Source: JANYGM01 sp043764015
GTDB lineage: Bacteria; Bacteroidota; Bacteroidia; Cytophagales; Thermonemataceae
Direction: 5' to 3'
Assembly: GCA_043764015.1 (NCBI GenBank)
Contig: JAYUKY010000104.1
Location: 36,642-100,641 of the forward strand
Length of the DNA: 64,000 nucleotides
The position numbers were made by a program, and so were the translations under genes. Shown piece by piece: positions 8,205-16,830 of the stretch. Under the pieces are notes generated by a model, which saw only the letters and a program-made list of their open reading frames with translations, was not told where the DNA came from and searched no databases. The first letter of the stretch is position 1; every line of letters begins with the position of its first letter.

Positions 8205-9398
8205 TTATTTCCTTCTAGCTACAAGTACACTTACTTTTTGTACTTCTTTCCAATGGTAGCCATAAGGGAAACCTAGTTTTTTCACTAAGCTGTCTTTCTT
8301 AAATTCTGCTGCGAGTTCTGGTTGGTATGTATAACCGCCAAAATCAGCCACAGGACGAGCATAGCCACCATAAAGTTGCACTTTCCATTTGCCACTTTCC
8401 ATATAATCTTTGAAACGAACGCCAGTATCATCTTGTAAAACTGCTTTTGTTTCTTCCATTACAAGTTTCTTGATAGTCAAGAAGTTAGGATTAAACAAAA
8501 TATAAGAAGCAGACTTTAAATAACCAACTTTATTGGGAAAACTACGAATAAAATTCTCCAAATTTTGTTTTTTCTTCATTTTGCTATCTTCCACGTCAGT
8601 ACCAAAATAGTACAAAGTTTGTGGTTTTTTTCTATCTTTATTGATAAATTGAATAGCCAAACCATACACTTCTACGTTCTCTTTTTTGTCGTCAAGTGGC
8701 TTTAAAGTAGGTTTTCCGTCTTTATCCAAAAATAACTTATTGATACTAATTACTTTGTTGCCTGTGCGTGCCATAAACACGTTAATAATTGGTGCAACTC
8801 CTTGAGAACGGCGGTACAAATCAGAACCCATATAGCTAGTAATGAAGTAGTTACGAGCCATAACGTCTTCTAATGCGTTGCGTATATCACCCATATAAGC
8901 GGTCACATATTGTTCGTTTTTCTTTCCAAAATCATTGGGCATATGTCCCACACCTTCCAAACCAAACATCAAAAAATTATCACAATTAGGAAAAATATTA
9001 TAGGCATTCAAGAAATCTGGACCACTAAAAGGATAAAAAAGCGTGTTTCCTTCTTTGTTCATATCAGAAATTTCAGCATCACGCCATTTGCGCATAGGAG
9101 CTAAATATTTGGTATCCAAACCAGCCCAGCCTTTGTTCAAAAAGTCCATTTGTTGCTTCACAACAGGCATTTTTGCTACACTACCAAACCCAGTCGTATC
9201 TTCCACAGGAAGACCCGAAATAAGCGCAGCAAGCGTTGTCGCTTTTTGGTCAATAGGAACAACTACTTCTTTTGGCTTATCAACGACTTTAGTTGTGTCT
9301 TTTTTTTCTTTATCACCATCAGTTGTATCTTTACAGGAAGTGGTGAAAATCAGCGCAATAGGCAAGCACAAAGACAATGCTTTATGTATTTTGAACAT
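8205..9398 (-). CDS. Lipoprotein of unknown function
   Basis: The protein has 397 residues. The N-terminus is a lipoprotein signal (LCLPIALIFTTSC, Cys near residue 22) followed by a charged tether rich in Asp/Lys/Thr (about 23-50). The mature part is a single globular region without repeats. A central segment (FYPFSGPDFLNAYNIFPNC, then FGLEGVGHMP) looks like the family signature, but I cannot name the family. The absence of a negative charge at +2 (Lys after Cys) leaves outer-membrane versus surface localisation open. It stands alone, convergent with the dehydrogenase gene. Confidence 0.65.
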   Translation of the reverse strand: MFKIHKALSLCLPIALIFTTSCKDTTDGDKEKKDTTKVVDKPKEVVVPIDQKATTLAALISGLPVEDTTGFGSVAKMPVVKQQMDFLNKGWAGLDTKYLAPMRKWRDAEISDMNKEGNTLFYPFSGPDFLNAYNIFPNCDNFLMFGLEGVGHMPNDFGKKNEQYVTAYMGDIRNALEDVMARNYFITSYMGSDLYRRSQGVAPIINVFMARTGNKVISINKLFLDKDGKPTLKPLDDKKENVEVYGLAIQFINKDRKKPQTLYYFGTDVEDSKMKKKQNLENFIRSFPNKVGYLKSASYILFNPNFLTIKKLVMEETKAVLQDDTGVRFKDYMESGKWKVQLYGGYARPVADFGGYTYQPELAAEFKKDSLVKKLGFPYGYHWKEVQKVSVLVARRK

Positions 9399-9510
9399 AT
9401 TTTGAGAGAGTTTTTTGAGATATTTTTTAGTTTTTTGAAATATTTTACAAATCTAAGAAAAATATTAGATAAATACCAAAAATATATTATTCAAAAATAG
9501 TTTTTTAAGT

Positions 9511-9518
9511 TATCTTTG
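9511..9518 (+). promoter_or_regulatory. -7 promoter element TATCTTTG
   Basis: A perfect TAnnTTTG element lies 31 bases upstream of the ATG at 9549. It rules out an in-frame TTG at 9516 as start, because that TTG lies inside the promoter. No clear -33 TTTG is seen. Confidence 0.55.
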
Positions 9519-9548
9519 TGGAAAATTAACAATAAAAATCTAATTGAT

Positions 9549-9701
9549 ATGCGCCCTATAGAGATACAAAATGAAGTTCTAGCTAAGGAAATTGCATTAC
9601 TAAAAGAAAGAATAACGAAAACAGAAGAAAAACAGCTCAAATATGATATAATTTTCAAGAAATTATTTGAAAAATTCCCTGATTTGTCTAGTTCTCTATA
9701 A
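9549..9701 (+). CDS. 50-residue protein consisting of the LKER coiled-coil tail
   Basis: A small protein starts at ATG 9549 just after a TATCTTTG promoter element. Almost the whole chain (VLAKEIALLKERITKTEEKQ, then FKKLFEKFP) matches the C-terminal tails of the proteins at 21024-21455 (AKEIAQLKERELKFEEK, FKKIAQIDARF) and 28244-28705 (QEEIILLKERELKHEKK, FKKIAQIYPRF). It is therefore a stand-alone version of a shared coiled-coil module. A terminator follows at 9727-9753. The promoter, terminator and similarity support a real gene; function is unknown. Confidence 0.6.
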   Translation: MRPIEIQNEVLAKEIALLKERITKTEEKQLKYDIIFKKLFEKFPDLSSSL

Positions 9702-9726
9702 AAGTAACCCCAATTAACACAATTTC

Positions 9727-9760
9727 CACGAAAAAGTTAGTAACTTTTTCGTGTAGTTTT
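9727..9760 (+). terminator. Intrinsic terminator after the small LKER protein
   Basis: A perfect 13-bp stem (CACGAAAAAGTTA at 9727-9739 and its complement at 9741-9753) with a one-base loop is followed by TAGTTTTTTAAG. It separates the small gene from argS, which starts at 9791. Confidence 0.75.
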
Positions 9761-9790
9761 TTAAGATATAATCATAAAAATTTTCAATAA

Positions 9791-11968
9791 ATGGACATCA
9801 ATACATTACTTCAAGAAACCATTAAAAAAGCCATTAGTGAGCTTTATAATAAAGAAATTAGCCAAATAGAATTACAACCAACACGCAAAGAATTTGAAGG
9901 CTCGCATACTTTCGTAACTTTTACGCTTGCCAAAGAACTACAGAAAAAACCTGCTGAAATAGCGCAGGAATTAGGCGAATATCTACAAAATAATCCTTCA
10001 AAAACTGGTGATATAGTGCTTAAATTCAATGCTGTGCAGGGTTTTTTGAATATTACTTTGAAAGATAGCGTTTGGTTGATGCTTTTTGGGGAGATTTTGA
10101 AAAATAACACTCAAAACAATCATTATGGGCAATTTCCGCCAAAAAACGCCAAAATGGTCGTTGAATATTGCTCACCAAATACCAATAAACCAATTCATTT
10201 GGGGCATTTGCGCAATAATTTTCTGGGTTTTTCTGTGGCACGCATCTTGGAAATGTACGGTTATGAAGTACATAAAACACAGATAATCAACGACAGAGGC
10301 ATACATATATGCAAATCTATGCTTGCTTATACCAAATTTGGCAATATTAACACTGATGGCATCACTATGGATTTATTTGAAACGCCAGAAAGTGCAGGCA
10401 TCAAAGGTGACCACCTTGTAGGAAAATATTATGTAAGGTTTGACAAGGAATTGAAACAAGAAACAAAGCCTTTTTTGGAGAAATTTTACCAAAATGACCT
10501 AGAAGATTGCACAGACGCAGAGAAAATTGTGGTCGCAAAAGCATTAGAAAAACATCAAATTACCATAAAAAATCTTGACATAGAAAAGCAAAATATTGTG
10601 TCAAATAATATGCTAGATAGCCTTAATGATGAGGTGAAAGCACTTTTTGAAAGTTGGAATGTGGTGGAAAATTCCGCAGAAAAAGAAATTTCTACAAAAG
10701 ATTTGCTCAAACATTTGGAAGATTTGGAGGAGAAAAAACTTTGCCCAAAAGATTTCATTAAGCAAATTAGAAAAATTTCCAGATTAGAAAATGAACTGTA
10801 TGAAATAAACGGGAATATTAAATTTATTGCTCAAAATAAGACTGCAATAATGAAAGAAGCTCAAGAAATGCTACGTTTGTGGGAGCAAAACGACCCTAAA
10901 ACGGTAGAATTGTGGCAAAAAATGAATACTTGGGTTTATGCAGGTTTTGATGCTACTTATCAAAATATTGGTGTAAGTTTTGACTCAAAATACTACGAAT
11001 CTAATACCTATATTTTGGGCAAAGATATGGTGGAAGAAGGCTTGAAAAAGGGTGTTTTTTATCAAAAAGAAGATAATTCTGTTTGGGCTGATTTGTCTGC
11101 GGAAGGGCTTGACCATAAGATAGTTTTACGTTCTGACGGCACGTCTGTTTATATCACGCAGGACTTAGGAACGGCTGATTTGCGCCACAAAGACCACCAG
11201 ATGCAAGGAATGGCGTATGTGGTTGGCAACGAGCAAGACCACCATTTTAAGCAATTATTTGCTATTTTGGGCAAATTGGGCAAAGATTATGCAAAAAATT
11301 TGTATCATTTATCTTATGGAATGGTAGATTTGCCAAGTGGGAAAATGAAATCTCGTGAGGGAACGGTTGTTGATGCTGATGATATGGTGCAAGAAGTCAT
11401 TAATATTGCGGAAACTCGCACAAAAGAATTAGGAAAAATTGAAAATTTAGAGGAAAAAGAAGCACAAAACCTCTATAAAATTATTGGTTTGGGCGCACTA
11501 AAATACTTTTTACTCAAAGTTGATCCAAAAAAACGTATGCTTTATAATCCTGAAGAATCTGTTGATTTTCAAGGAGATACTGCACCCGCTATCCAGTATG
11601 CGTATGTACGTACTGCTTCTATTAAGCGTAGCGCAGACTTACAAGCGCAAATGGAAGGAAAAGTTTTTGATATAAATAGTTTCAAAGAATACCAAGAATT
11701 GCAACCAGAAGAGTTGAATCTCATCAAAAAAATTGTTGATTTTCCTAGTATTATTGAGCAGGCAGCCAAAGAATATGCGCCCTCAATTGTGGCGCAATAT
11801 GCCTATGAAATGACGAAATTATTTAGTTCTTTTTGGACAAATGTATCTATTCTAAAAGCTGAAAATGAAGCCGCAAAAGCGTTTAGAATTACTTTGAGTG
11901 GCGTTGTGGCTGATGTTATCAAAAAATCTATGTTTCTTTTGGGAATAGAAGTGCCTGAAAAAATGTAA
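9791..11968 (+). CDS. argS: Arginyl-tRNA synthetase with a large internal insertion
   Basis: ArgRS charges tRNA-Arg with arginine. Seen in order: the N-terminal Add1 domain (1-110); the class I HIGH signature in the form PNTNKPIHLGHLRNN (about 130-144); the catalytic core with NDRGIHICKSMLAY; the KMSK loop in the form SGKMKSREGTVVD (near 515); and the C-terminal DALR anticodon-binding domain ending LGIEVPEKM. The length is 725 residues against the usual 550-600. The excess is a Lys/Glu-rich, probably helical segment at about residues 235-350, placed before the conserved EAQEMLRLWEQNDP. All signature motifs are intact, so the enzyme should be active. Confidence 0.95.
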   Translation: MDINTLLQETIKKAISELYNKEISQIELQPTRKEFEGSHTFVTFTLAKELQKKPAEIAQELGEYLQNNPSKTGDIVLKFNAVQGFLNITLKDSVWLMLFGEILKNNTQNNHYGQFPPKNAKMVVEYCSPNTNKPIHLGHLRNNFLGFSVARILEMYGYEVHKTQIINDRGIHICKSMLAYTKFGNINTDGITMDLFETPESAGIKGDHLVGKYYVRFDKELKQETKPFLEKFYQNDLEDCTDAEKIVVAKALEKHQITIKNLDIEKQNIVSNNMLDSLNDEVKALFESWNVVENSAEKEISTKDLLKHLEDLEEKKLCPKDFIKQIRKISRLENELYEINGNIKFIAQNKTAIMKEAQEMLRLWEQNDPKTVELWQKMNTWVYAGFDATYQNIGVSFDSKYYESNTYILGKDMVEEGLKKGVFYQKEDNSVWADLSAEGLDHKIVLRSDGTSVYITQDLGTADLRHKDHQMQGMAYVVGNEQDHHFKQLFAILGKLGKDYAKNLYHLSYGMVDLPSGKMKSREGTVVDADDMVQEVINIAETRTKELGKIENLEEKEAQNLYKIIGLGALKYFLLKVDPKKRMLYNPEESVDFQGDTAPAIQYAYVRTASIKRSADLQAQMEGKVFDINSFKEYQELQPEELNLIKKIVDFPSIIEQAAKEYAPSIVAQYAYEMTKLFSSFWTNVSILKAENEAAKAFRITLSGVVADVIKKSMFLLGIEVPEKM

Positions 11969-12275
11969 AGAAGTATTACCCTTTTAATACTCCCAAAGAA
12001 GAAGAATATAAGTGCATTTTTAGAAAAACCACAAATGTATTTTAAAGTCTCCTTTGGGATTTAGTGTTAATTTGCTACCGTACACTGTTTTTTATTATTG
12101 GTCTGTACCGTAGTGGAACGGTAGGTCTGACCAGTAATAAAAAACAGGGATTTCAATTTTAAAAGAGATTATGGTCAGACCTACGCTACTCTACGGTACA
12201 GACCATAATTTCTTTTAAAATTGTGTATGGTAGCAAATAGTGTTAAAAATGCGTGAGTTTTAGATGCGTTACTGA
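11969..12275. other. Convergent intergenic region filled by a compound palindrome
   Basis: The gap between argS and the tolC-like gene contains a small hairpin just after the argS stop (AGTATTA/TTAATACT, 11972-11990) and the compound element at 12071-12237. No gene is seen. Confidence 0.6.
12071..12237. repeat. Compound palindromic element: two hairpins inside an outer inverted repeat
   Basis: The outer arms TTTGCTACCGTACAC (12071-12085) and GTGTATGGTAGCAAA (12223-12237) are inverted with two mismatches. Inside are two separate hairpins. One pairs CTGTTTTTTATTATTGG (from 12085) with CCAGTAATAAAAAACAG (12131-12147). The other pairs ATTTTAAAAGA (from 12156) with TCTTTTAAAAT (to 12222). Both hairpins carry related GGTCTG(T/A)CC and TACGGTA blocks. 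The structure is a cloverleaf-like MITE. No second copy is seen in the window. Confidence 0.7.
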
Positions 12276-13739
12276 CTAATCCAAAATTGGTTTATTTTGA
12301 TAGAAATCAAGCACTTTTATCCTGAAAATATACTCATATTTTGAGCGGATAAGGTCTGTTTTTGCTCTATCTACGTTGATTTTGGCAAGATTATAATCTA
12401 CAGAATTGGTTGCACCTACATTAAAACGTGTTTGCGTAACTTTAAAAGCATTTTCTAAAGATTCTACCTGTGATTTTCGTGCTTCAAACGAACTAGCTGC
12501 CGCTTTCATATCATTATAAGATTGTTCTATGGTTTGACGCAATTGAATTTTAGTATTTTGAGAAATAAATTCGTTATTTTGCTCTGTAATTCTTGCTTGT
12601 CTGATGCTATTTTTCACTCGTCCAGCCGTATAAATAGGAATAGTGAGGTTAAGAGAAAAAGACGACCCTAAGTTAAAATCTAACTGATTAATAAATAAAT
12701 TATCTTGTTGCGTAAAGTTGGGCGAAGCCTTATAAACTGTAATAGGTGTAGTAAGTGTAGCATCTGTAAAACCTATGACAGATGGTACAGTCGTAAATCC
12801 TTCTCCAACAACAAATCTTTGGTTTGGTGCAGCACTAGAATAAAAAGTATTTAGACCACCAGAAAGCGTTAGGGTAGGCATTTTTGCGCCTTTTGCAATA
12901 TCTATGGAAATGCGGCTGCTTTTTGTGCGCAAATCAGCACTTTGTATGCTGAACTGATTTTTTTCTGCTATCAGATAAATTTCGTTTGGTGTTTTGCCCA
13001 AATTATCGTTTGTAATGGTTTCTATGCTGATTTTCTCCACCTGAAAATTCTCCACAAGTGGCATATTCATAAATTGCATAAGTTGCAATTTAGAAAAACT
13101 TACTTGATTTTGTGCTGTAATTACGGCAACTTGGTCGCTGGCAAGTTGCGCTCTAAGCGTGATTATTTGCGCTTCTGCTACTGTTCCTGCCTTCAAAAGT
13201 TTCTCTGTACGTTCTATCTGGCTGCTATCCACATTTAGTTGTGCTTTGGCAGCCTCCAGAAGTTCTTGTGAAAGAAGGACTTGCAAATATGCGTTAGCAA
13301 TATTTAACGAAATATTGCGTTTAGTTTGTTCTACATCAAGCTGATTAGCTTTGTAGTTCATTTCATTTTGTTTGATGACGTTTGTCTGCTGAAAGCCGTT
13401 AAAAAGTGTAATCTGTGCATTTATTCCAAAATTATTGGAAAAAACTTGTTGTGTTACAAGTTGATTTGTAAATGGGTCAGTAGAACGCCCAGTACGGAAA
13501 GTTTCACTAGCCGTACCACTCACACTTGGCATACGACTTTCTTTTGAGGCAGAGTAAGTGCTTGAAGAGCTTTGTACGAGGAGTTCTTGTTGTTTTACGC
13601 TGATATTATTTTGCGTGCCAAATTCTACACATCTTTTCAAAGACCAAGTTTCTTGTGCTTTTAGCGGAGAAATAGCGCAAATAGTTGTTGCGAAGAGAAA
13701 TATAGAAAAATATTGCTTAAAATGTTGTTTTGATTTCAT
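12276..13739 (-). CDS. TolC-family outer membrane efflux protein
   Basis: The protein has 487 residues. A signal peptide (about 1-28, ending PLKAQ) precedes two outer membrane efflux protein repeats. Long amphipathic helices (for example NISLNIANAYLQVLLSQELL and ATNSVDYNLAKINVDRAK, the family's usual second-half signature) flank strand segments with alternating aromatic residues (FSLNLTIPIYTAGRVKNSI). Such proteins form the trimeric exit duct of tripartite pumps or type I secretion systems. No HlyD-type adaptor or inner-membrane pump gene is adjacent, so its partner must be encoded elsewhere. The palindromic element at 12071-12237 lies just downstream. Confidence 0.85.
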   Translation of the reverse strand: MKSKQHFKQYFSIFLFATTICAISPLKAQETWSLKRCVEFGTQNNISVKQQELLVQSSSSTYSASKESRMPSVSGTASETFRTGRSTDPFTNQLVTQQVFSNNFGINAQITLFNGFQQTNVIKQNEMNYKANQLDVEQTKRNISLNIANAYLQVLLSQELLEAAKAQLNVDSSQIERTEKLLKAGTVAEAQIITLRAQLASDQVAVITAQNQVSFSKLQLMQFMNMPLVENFQVEKISIETITNDNLGKTPNEIYLIAEKNQFSIQSADLRTKSSRISIDIAKGAKMPTLTLSGGLNTFYSSAAPNQRFVVGEGFTTVPSVIGFTDATLTTPITVYKASPNFTQQDNLFINQLDFNLGSSFSLNLTIPIYTAGRVKNSIRQARITEQNNEFISQNTKIQLRQTIEQSYNDMKAAASSFEARKSQVESLENAFKVTQTRFNVGATNSVDYNLAKINVDRAKTDLIRSKYEYIFRIKVLDFYQNKPILD

Positions 13740-13855
13740 AATAATAGAATATCTTTTAAAATTGGATTTATTGTCTTAAAACGTATTTTTCTAGTTTTTT
13801 GTATATTTTTCAATAAAAAAATGAAAAAAATAGCTAATTTCTTGAATTTTAGTAG

Positions 13856-13863
13856 TAATTTTG
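13856..13863 (+). promoter_or_regulatory. -7 promoter element TAATTTTG for the OmpA-family gene
   Basis: A TAnnTTTG match lies 78 bases upstream of the start at 13941, with the heptad array at 13887-13935 between them. If used, the array lies in the 5' untranslated leader. No good -33 box is seen. Confidence 0.4.
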
Positions 13864-13886
13864 TGTAGTAGTGGGCGTTCTGTATC

Positions 13887-13935
13887 AACTCACAACTCAC
13901 AACTCATAATTTACAACTTACAACTCACACTTACT
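13887..13935. repeat. Period-7 array (AACTCAC/AACTCAT/AATTTAC) upstream of the OmpA-family gene
   Basis: Seven units of exactly 7 bases end 6 bases before the start codon. On the far side the array is preceded by CTGTATC, the inverse of the GAATACA tail seen elsewhere. Its orientation relative to the gene is the same as at rsmA and the DUF2723 gene. Confidence 0.8.
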
Positions 13936-13940
13936 TTTCT

Positions 13941-14960
13941 ATGAAAACCAATTTTTCATCAATGGCAATTTTGTTTTTTTCTGTGTTTTTGAGCTTTCAA
14001 ACCGCTTTTTCTCAAAAAACAGAAAAAAAATCTTTGGAAAGTGTCAGCCCCGTTTATAATGATTTGCGTATTTCTAATACCAAAATAGCCTTTATTGTGC
14101 AAGATGCAGACAATACAAAGCCTTTGCAAGCGCAAATAAAAGTGCGTGATGTACTTAAAAGTGAGCAAGTTGCTGATGAGAAAATCAATTCAGAAGGCAA
14201 ATTTGAAATAGAACTTGCCAACGACAAACTTTTTAATTTTTCTCTTTCTTTGGATAAATACGAAGATACACTGATTACCATTGATTTAGCAAAAGAAAAT
14301 ACAGGAGAACTAGAAAAACTTATCCTTCTTCAACCTAAAAAAATAGTGTATGAACTTAATGTTTCTGATATGGAAACTGGTGATGGTTTGCCTTTTGGAC
14401 TGACACTTACCAACCGTGACCGTAACGAAATCATACAAATTGACCCAAAAGATGGACAAAATGGCAAATATAAAGTAAAAATCAGAGAAGATGAAACCTA
14501 CGAATTAGAGGTGAAAAACCCAAAAGAATACATTTTTTATGCGAATACTATTTCATCAAAAGATAAAAATAAAAATCTAGCTATCAAAATTCATACGCTT
14601 TCTGTGGGCGCAAAAATCCCACTTTATAACATCTCTTTTGAGTCTAAAAAATGGGATTTGAACTATAATTCTGGGCGTGAACTGAATAGAATTGTGAAAC
14701 TTTTGACAGATAATCCTAATGTAAAAATTGAGATTGCAGCGCATACGGATAGCAAAGGGGTTGCAAATGCTAATATGGAACTTTCCAAAAAACGTGCTAA
14801 TTCTGTACTTGTGTATCTGAAAGGTAAAAAAGTGCCTGTTACGCATTTTATTTGCAAAGGTTACGGACAAACAAAGCCCGTAACTTCTAATGATACAGAA
14901 GAAGGACGTGCCAAAAATAGACGTTTTGAGTTAGTGGTGCTTAGTACGAGTGCGAAATAA
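13941..14960 (+). CDS. OmpA-family outer membrane / peptidoglycan-binding protein
   Basis: The protein has 339 residues: a signal peptide (1-25, ending AFSQ), then a beta-rich region with two or three carboxypeptidase-regulatory-like or Ig-like blocks (about 45-205), then a C-terminal OmpA-like domain (about 220-335). The OmpA domain shows the peptidoglycan-binding signature LLTDNPNVKIEIAAHTDSKG, then ANMELSKKRANSVLVYL and GYGQTKPVTSN. There is no N-terminal beta-barrel, so it is probably a periplasmic protein that ties the outer membrane or a complex to the cell wall, as in many Cytophagales. It stands alone, with a heptad array in its leader. Confidence 0.85.
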   Translation: MKTNFSSMAILFFSVFLSFQTAFSQKTEKKSLESVSPVYNDLRISNTKIAFIVQDADNTKPLQAQIKVRDVLKSEQVADEKINSEGKFEIELANDKLFNFSLSLDKYEDTLITIDLAKENTGELEKLILLQPKKIVYELNVSDMETGDGLPFGLTLTNRDRNEIIQIDPKDGQNGKYKVKIREDETYELEVKNPKEYIFYANTISSKDKNKNLAIKIHTLSVGAKIPLYNISFESKKWDLNYNSGRELNRIVKLLTDNPNVKIEIAAHTDSKGVANANMELSKKRANSVLVYLKGKKVPVTHFICKGYGQTKPVTSNDTEEGRAKNRRFELVVLSTSAK

Positions 14961-15057
14961 TTTTTTAACACTAAGAACACACAGAAAAGCACAAGTAGGC
15001 ACTAAGAAATACAAAGAGAATACAAATAACTTTAAAATATAAAATCAATTAACTATT

Positions 15058-15154
15058 AGAGTTTATGAATAACTATATTTTTAACCACCCCTAACCCCTC
15101 CTTAGAAAGTAGGGGAACTTTTTTAAAGGCATTTTTGAATTATTCATAAACTCT
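15058..15154. repeat. MITE-like element with inverted ends and half of the ACCACCCC palindrome
   Basis: The terminal inverted repeats AGAGTTTATGAATAA (15058-15072) and its perfect complement (15140-15154) enclose a single arm of the ACCACCCCTAACCCCTCC palindrome (15083-15118). Fuller copies of the palindrome are at 24595-24668 and 26328-26402. It lies in the leader region of asnS. Confidence 0.75.
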
Positions 15155-15214
15155 ATTATTGGGTGGAATGATGATAAAATAAATTTGATAAAATACATCA
15201 CACATCATATATCA

Positions 15215-16651
15215 ATGAAGACAAGCATTAAACAAGTTTTTGAAAGCACCGCTTTTGACACAGATTTTACCGTAAATGGTTGGGTAAGAAACAGACGAAT
15301 TAACAAGAATTTAGCCTTTATTTCTTTAAATGACGGCTCGTGTGCAGGTAATTTGCAGATTGTTGTGGATTTTGACAAAATTCCTGAAGAAAATATCAAA
15401 GGAATTGGCACTGGTGCGTGTTTGCGCATACAAGGCACACTTGTAAAGTCGGTAGGGCAGGGGCAAGACAGAGATATTGCAGCAAAAGAAGTACATATTT
15501 ATGGGCTTGCCGACGGTGAAACCTATCCGTTGCAACCTCGCAAACATTCACTAGAATTTATACGTGAAAATGCCCATTTGCGCTCACGTACAACGGTTTT
15601 TAGCGCTGTTTTTAGGGTTAGACACGCTTTGGCGTATGCGGTTCATAAGTATTTTAATGACAAAGGCTTTTATTACGTCAATGCGCCTATTATTACGGCT
15701 TCTGATGCGGAAGGCGCAGGTGAGATGTTTCGTGTTACCACGCTAGACATCAATAAACCGCTTAGAAATGAAGATGGAACAGTTAATTTTAAGGAAGATT
15801 TTTTTGGAAAATCAACGCATTTAACGGTTTCTGGGCAACTGGAAGGAGAACTTATGGCTCTTGGACTTGGGAATATTTACACTTTTGGACCCACTTTTAG
15901 GGCTGAAAACTCTAATACAACACGTCATTTGGCAGAATTTTGGATGATTGAGCCTGAAATGGCATTTTTTGAGTTGGAAGATAATATGGCACTTGCAGAA
16001 GATTTTATGAAATACATCATAAAGTACGCTGTAGATAATTGTGGGGCAGATTTGCAGATTTTGCAAGAACGTCTTTTGGAAGAAGAAAAAGCTAAAAAAG
16101 AAGACGAGAGAAGTCCTATGGCACTTTTGGAGAAACTTAATTTTGTTGTGGAAAATGATTTTGAAAAAGTAACCTATACGGAAGCAATAGAAATTTTGCT
16201 TAATTCTAATCATTATAAAAAGAAAAAATTTAAGTATGATGTCAAATGGGGCATTGATTTGCAGTCTGAACATGAGCGTTTTTTAGTGGAAAAACATTTC
16301 AAAAAGCCCGTGATTATCACCAATTATCCAAAAGATATTAAGGCGTTTTATATGAAGCAAAATGACGACAATAAGACTGTACGTGCAATGGACGTGCTTT
16401 TTCCTGGAATTGGAGAGATTATTGGTGGCTCGCAACGAGAGGAAATTTTAGAAAAATTAGAAACTCGTATGAAAGAAATGCACATACCAACAGACGAAAT
16501 GTGGTGGTATTTGGACACTCGCCGCTTCGGAACTGCGCCACATAGTGGTTTTGGGCTTGGTTTTGAGCGTTTGGTGCTGTTTGTGTCTGGTATGACCAAT
16601 ATCAGAGATGTAATACCGTTTCCACGTTCTCCAAAAAATGCTGATTTTTAA
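15215..16651 (+). CDS. asnS: Asparaginyl-tRNA synthetase
   Basis: This class IIb synthetase charges tRNA-Asn. The ATG at 15215 is chosen over an in-frame TTG at 15185 because the family starts close to the OB-fold, giving 478 residues. The N-terminal OB-fold anticodon domain (about 10-105, VNGWVRNRRINKNLAFISLN) is followed by the class II core. Motif 2 is FRAENSNTTRHLAEFWMIEP and motif 3 is GFGLGFERLVLFVSGM near the C-terminus, which ends NIRDVIPFPRSP, the usual AsnRS ending. A MITE-like element lies upstream. A hairpin (about 16632-16670) overlaps the stop codon and is likely a terminator. Confidence 0.95.
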   Translation: MKTSIKQVFESTAFDTDFTVNGWVRNRRINKNLAFISLNDGSCAGNLQIVVDFDKIPEENIKGIGTGACLRIQGTLVKSVGQGQDRDIAAKEVHIYGLADGETYPLQPRKHSLEFIRENAHLRSRTTVFSAVFRVRHALAYAVHKYFNDKGFYYVNAPIITASDAEGAGEMFRVTTLDINKPLRNEDGTVNFKEDFFGKSTHLTVSGQLEGELMALGLGNIYTFGPTFRAENSNTTRHLAEFWMIEPEMAFFELEDNMALAEDFMKYIIKYAVDNCGADLQILQERLLEEEKAKKEDERSPMALLEKLNFVVENDFEKVTYTEAIEILLNSNHYKKKKFKYDVKWGIDLQSEHERFLVEKHFKKPVIITNYPKDIKAFYMKQNDDNKTVRAMDVLFPGIGEIIGGSQREEILEKLETRMKEMHIPTDEMWWYLDTRRFGTAPHSGFGLGFERLVLFVSGMTNIRDVIPFPRSPKNADF

Positions 16652-16670
16652 TTGTTTAGCATTTTTTGGA
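16632..16670 (+). terminator. Hairpin overlapping the asnS stop codon
   Basis: CCAAAAAATGCT pairs with AGCATTTTTTGG (left arm within the last codons of asnS, right arm just after the stop) around an AT-rich loop. The T-run is inside the right arm, so terminator function is likely but not certain. Confidence 0.5.
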
Positions 16671-16671
16671 A

Positions 16672-16812
16672 AAGGTACGAAAATAATAGGTGCGAATATA
16701 AAATCTTGATTATTGTGTTTAACTGTTTAACCTAGATGGTAACAAACTAACATTAAAAACTACGTAAGCAGAGCTTCTCCCATAGTTTTTAATGTTCGTT
16801 TTTAATGTTCGT
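16672..16812. repeat. TACGAAA/TGCGAAT array remnant and AACATTAAAAACTA inverted repeat
   Basis: A degenerate heptad array (GGTACGAAAATAATAGGTGCGAA, interrupted) with tail ATAAAATCTTGATTATTG occupies 16672-16710. Further on, AACATTAAAAACTA (near 16750) is inverted against TAGTTTTTAATGTT (near 16782). It is followed by two further tandem CGTTTTTAATGTT units up to the minus-strand gene at 16831. This may serve as a terminator for both convergent genes. Confidence 0.5.
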
Positions 16813-16830
16813 TTTTAATGTTTTATGTTA

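Noticed and set aside
9516..9548. A TTG start at 9516 for the small LKER protein
   Set aside because: The TTG lies within the TATCTTTG promoter element. The ATG at 9549 fits the promoter spacing and the homologous tail.
15185..15214. The TTG start at 15185 for asnS
   Set aside because: The ATG at 15215 gives the normal N-terminus ahead of the OB-fold, and the extra ten residues have no family support.
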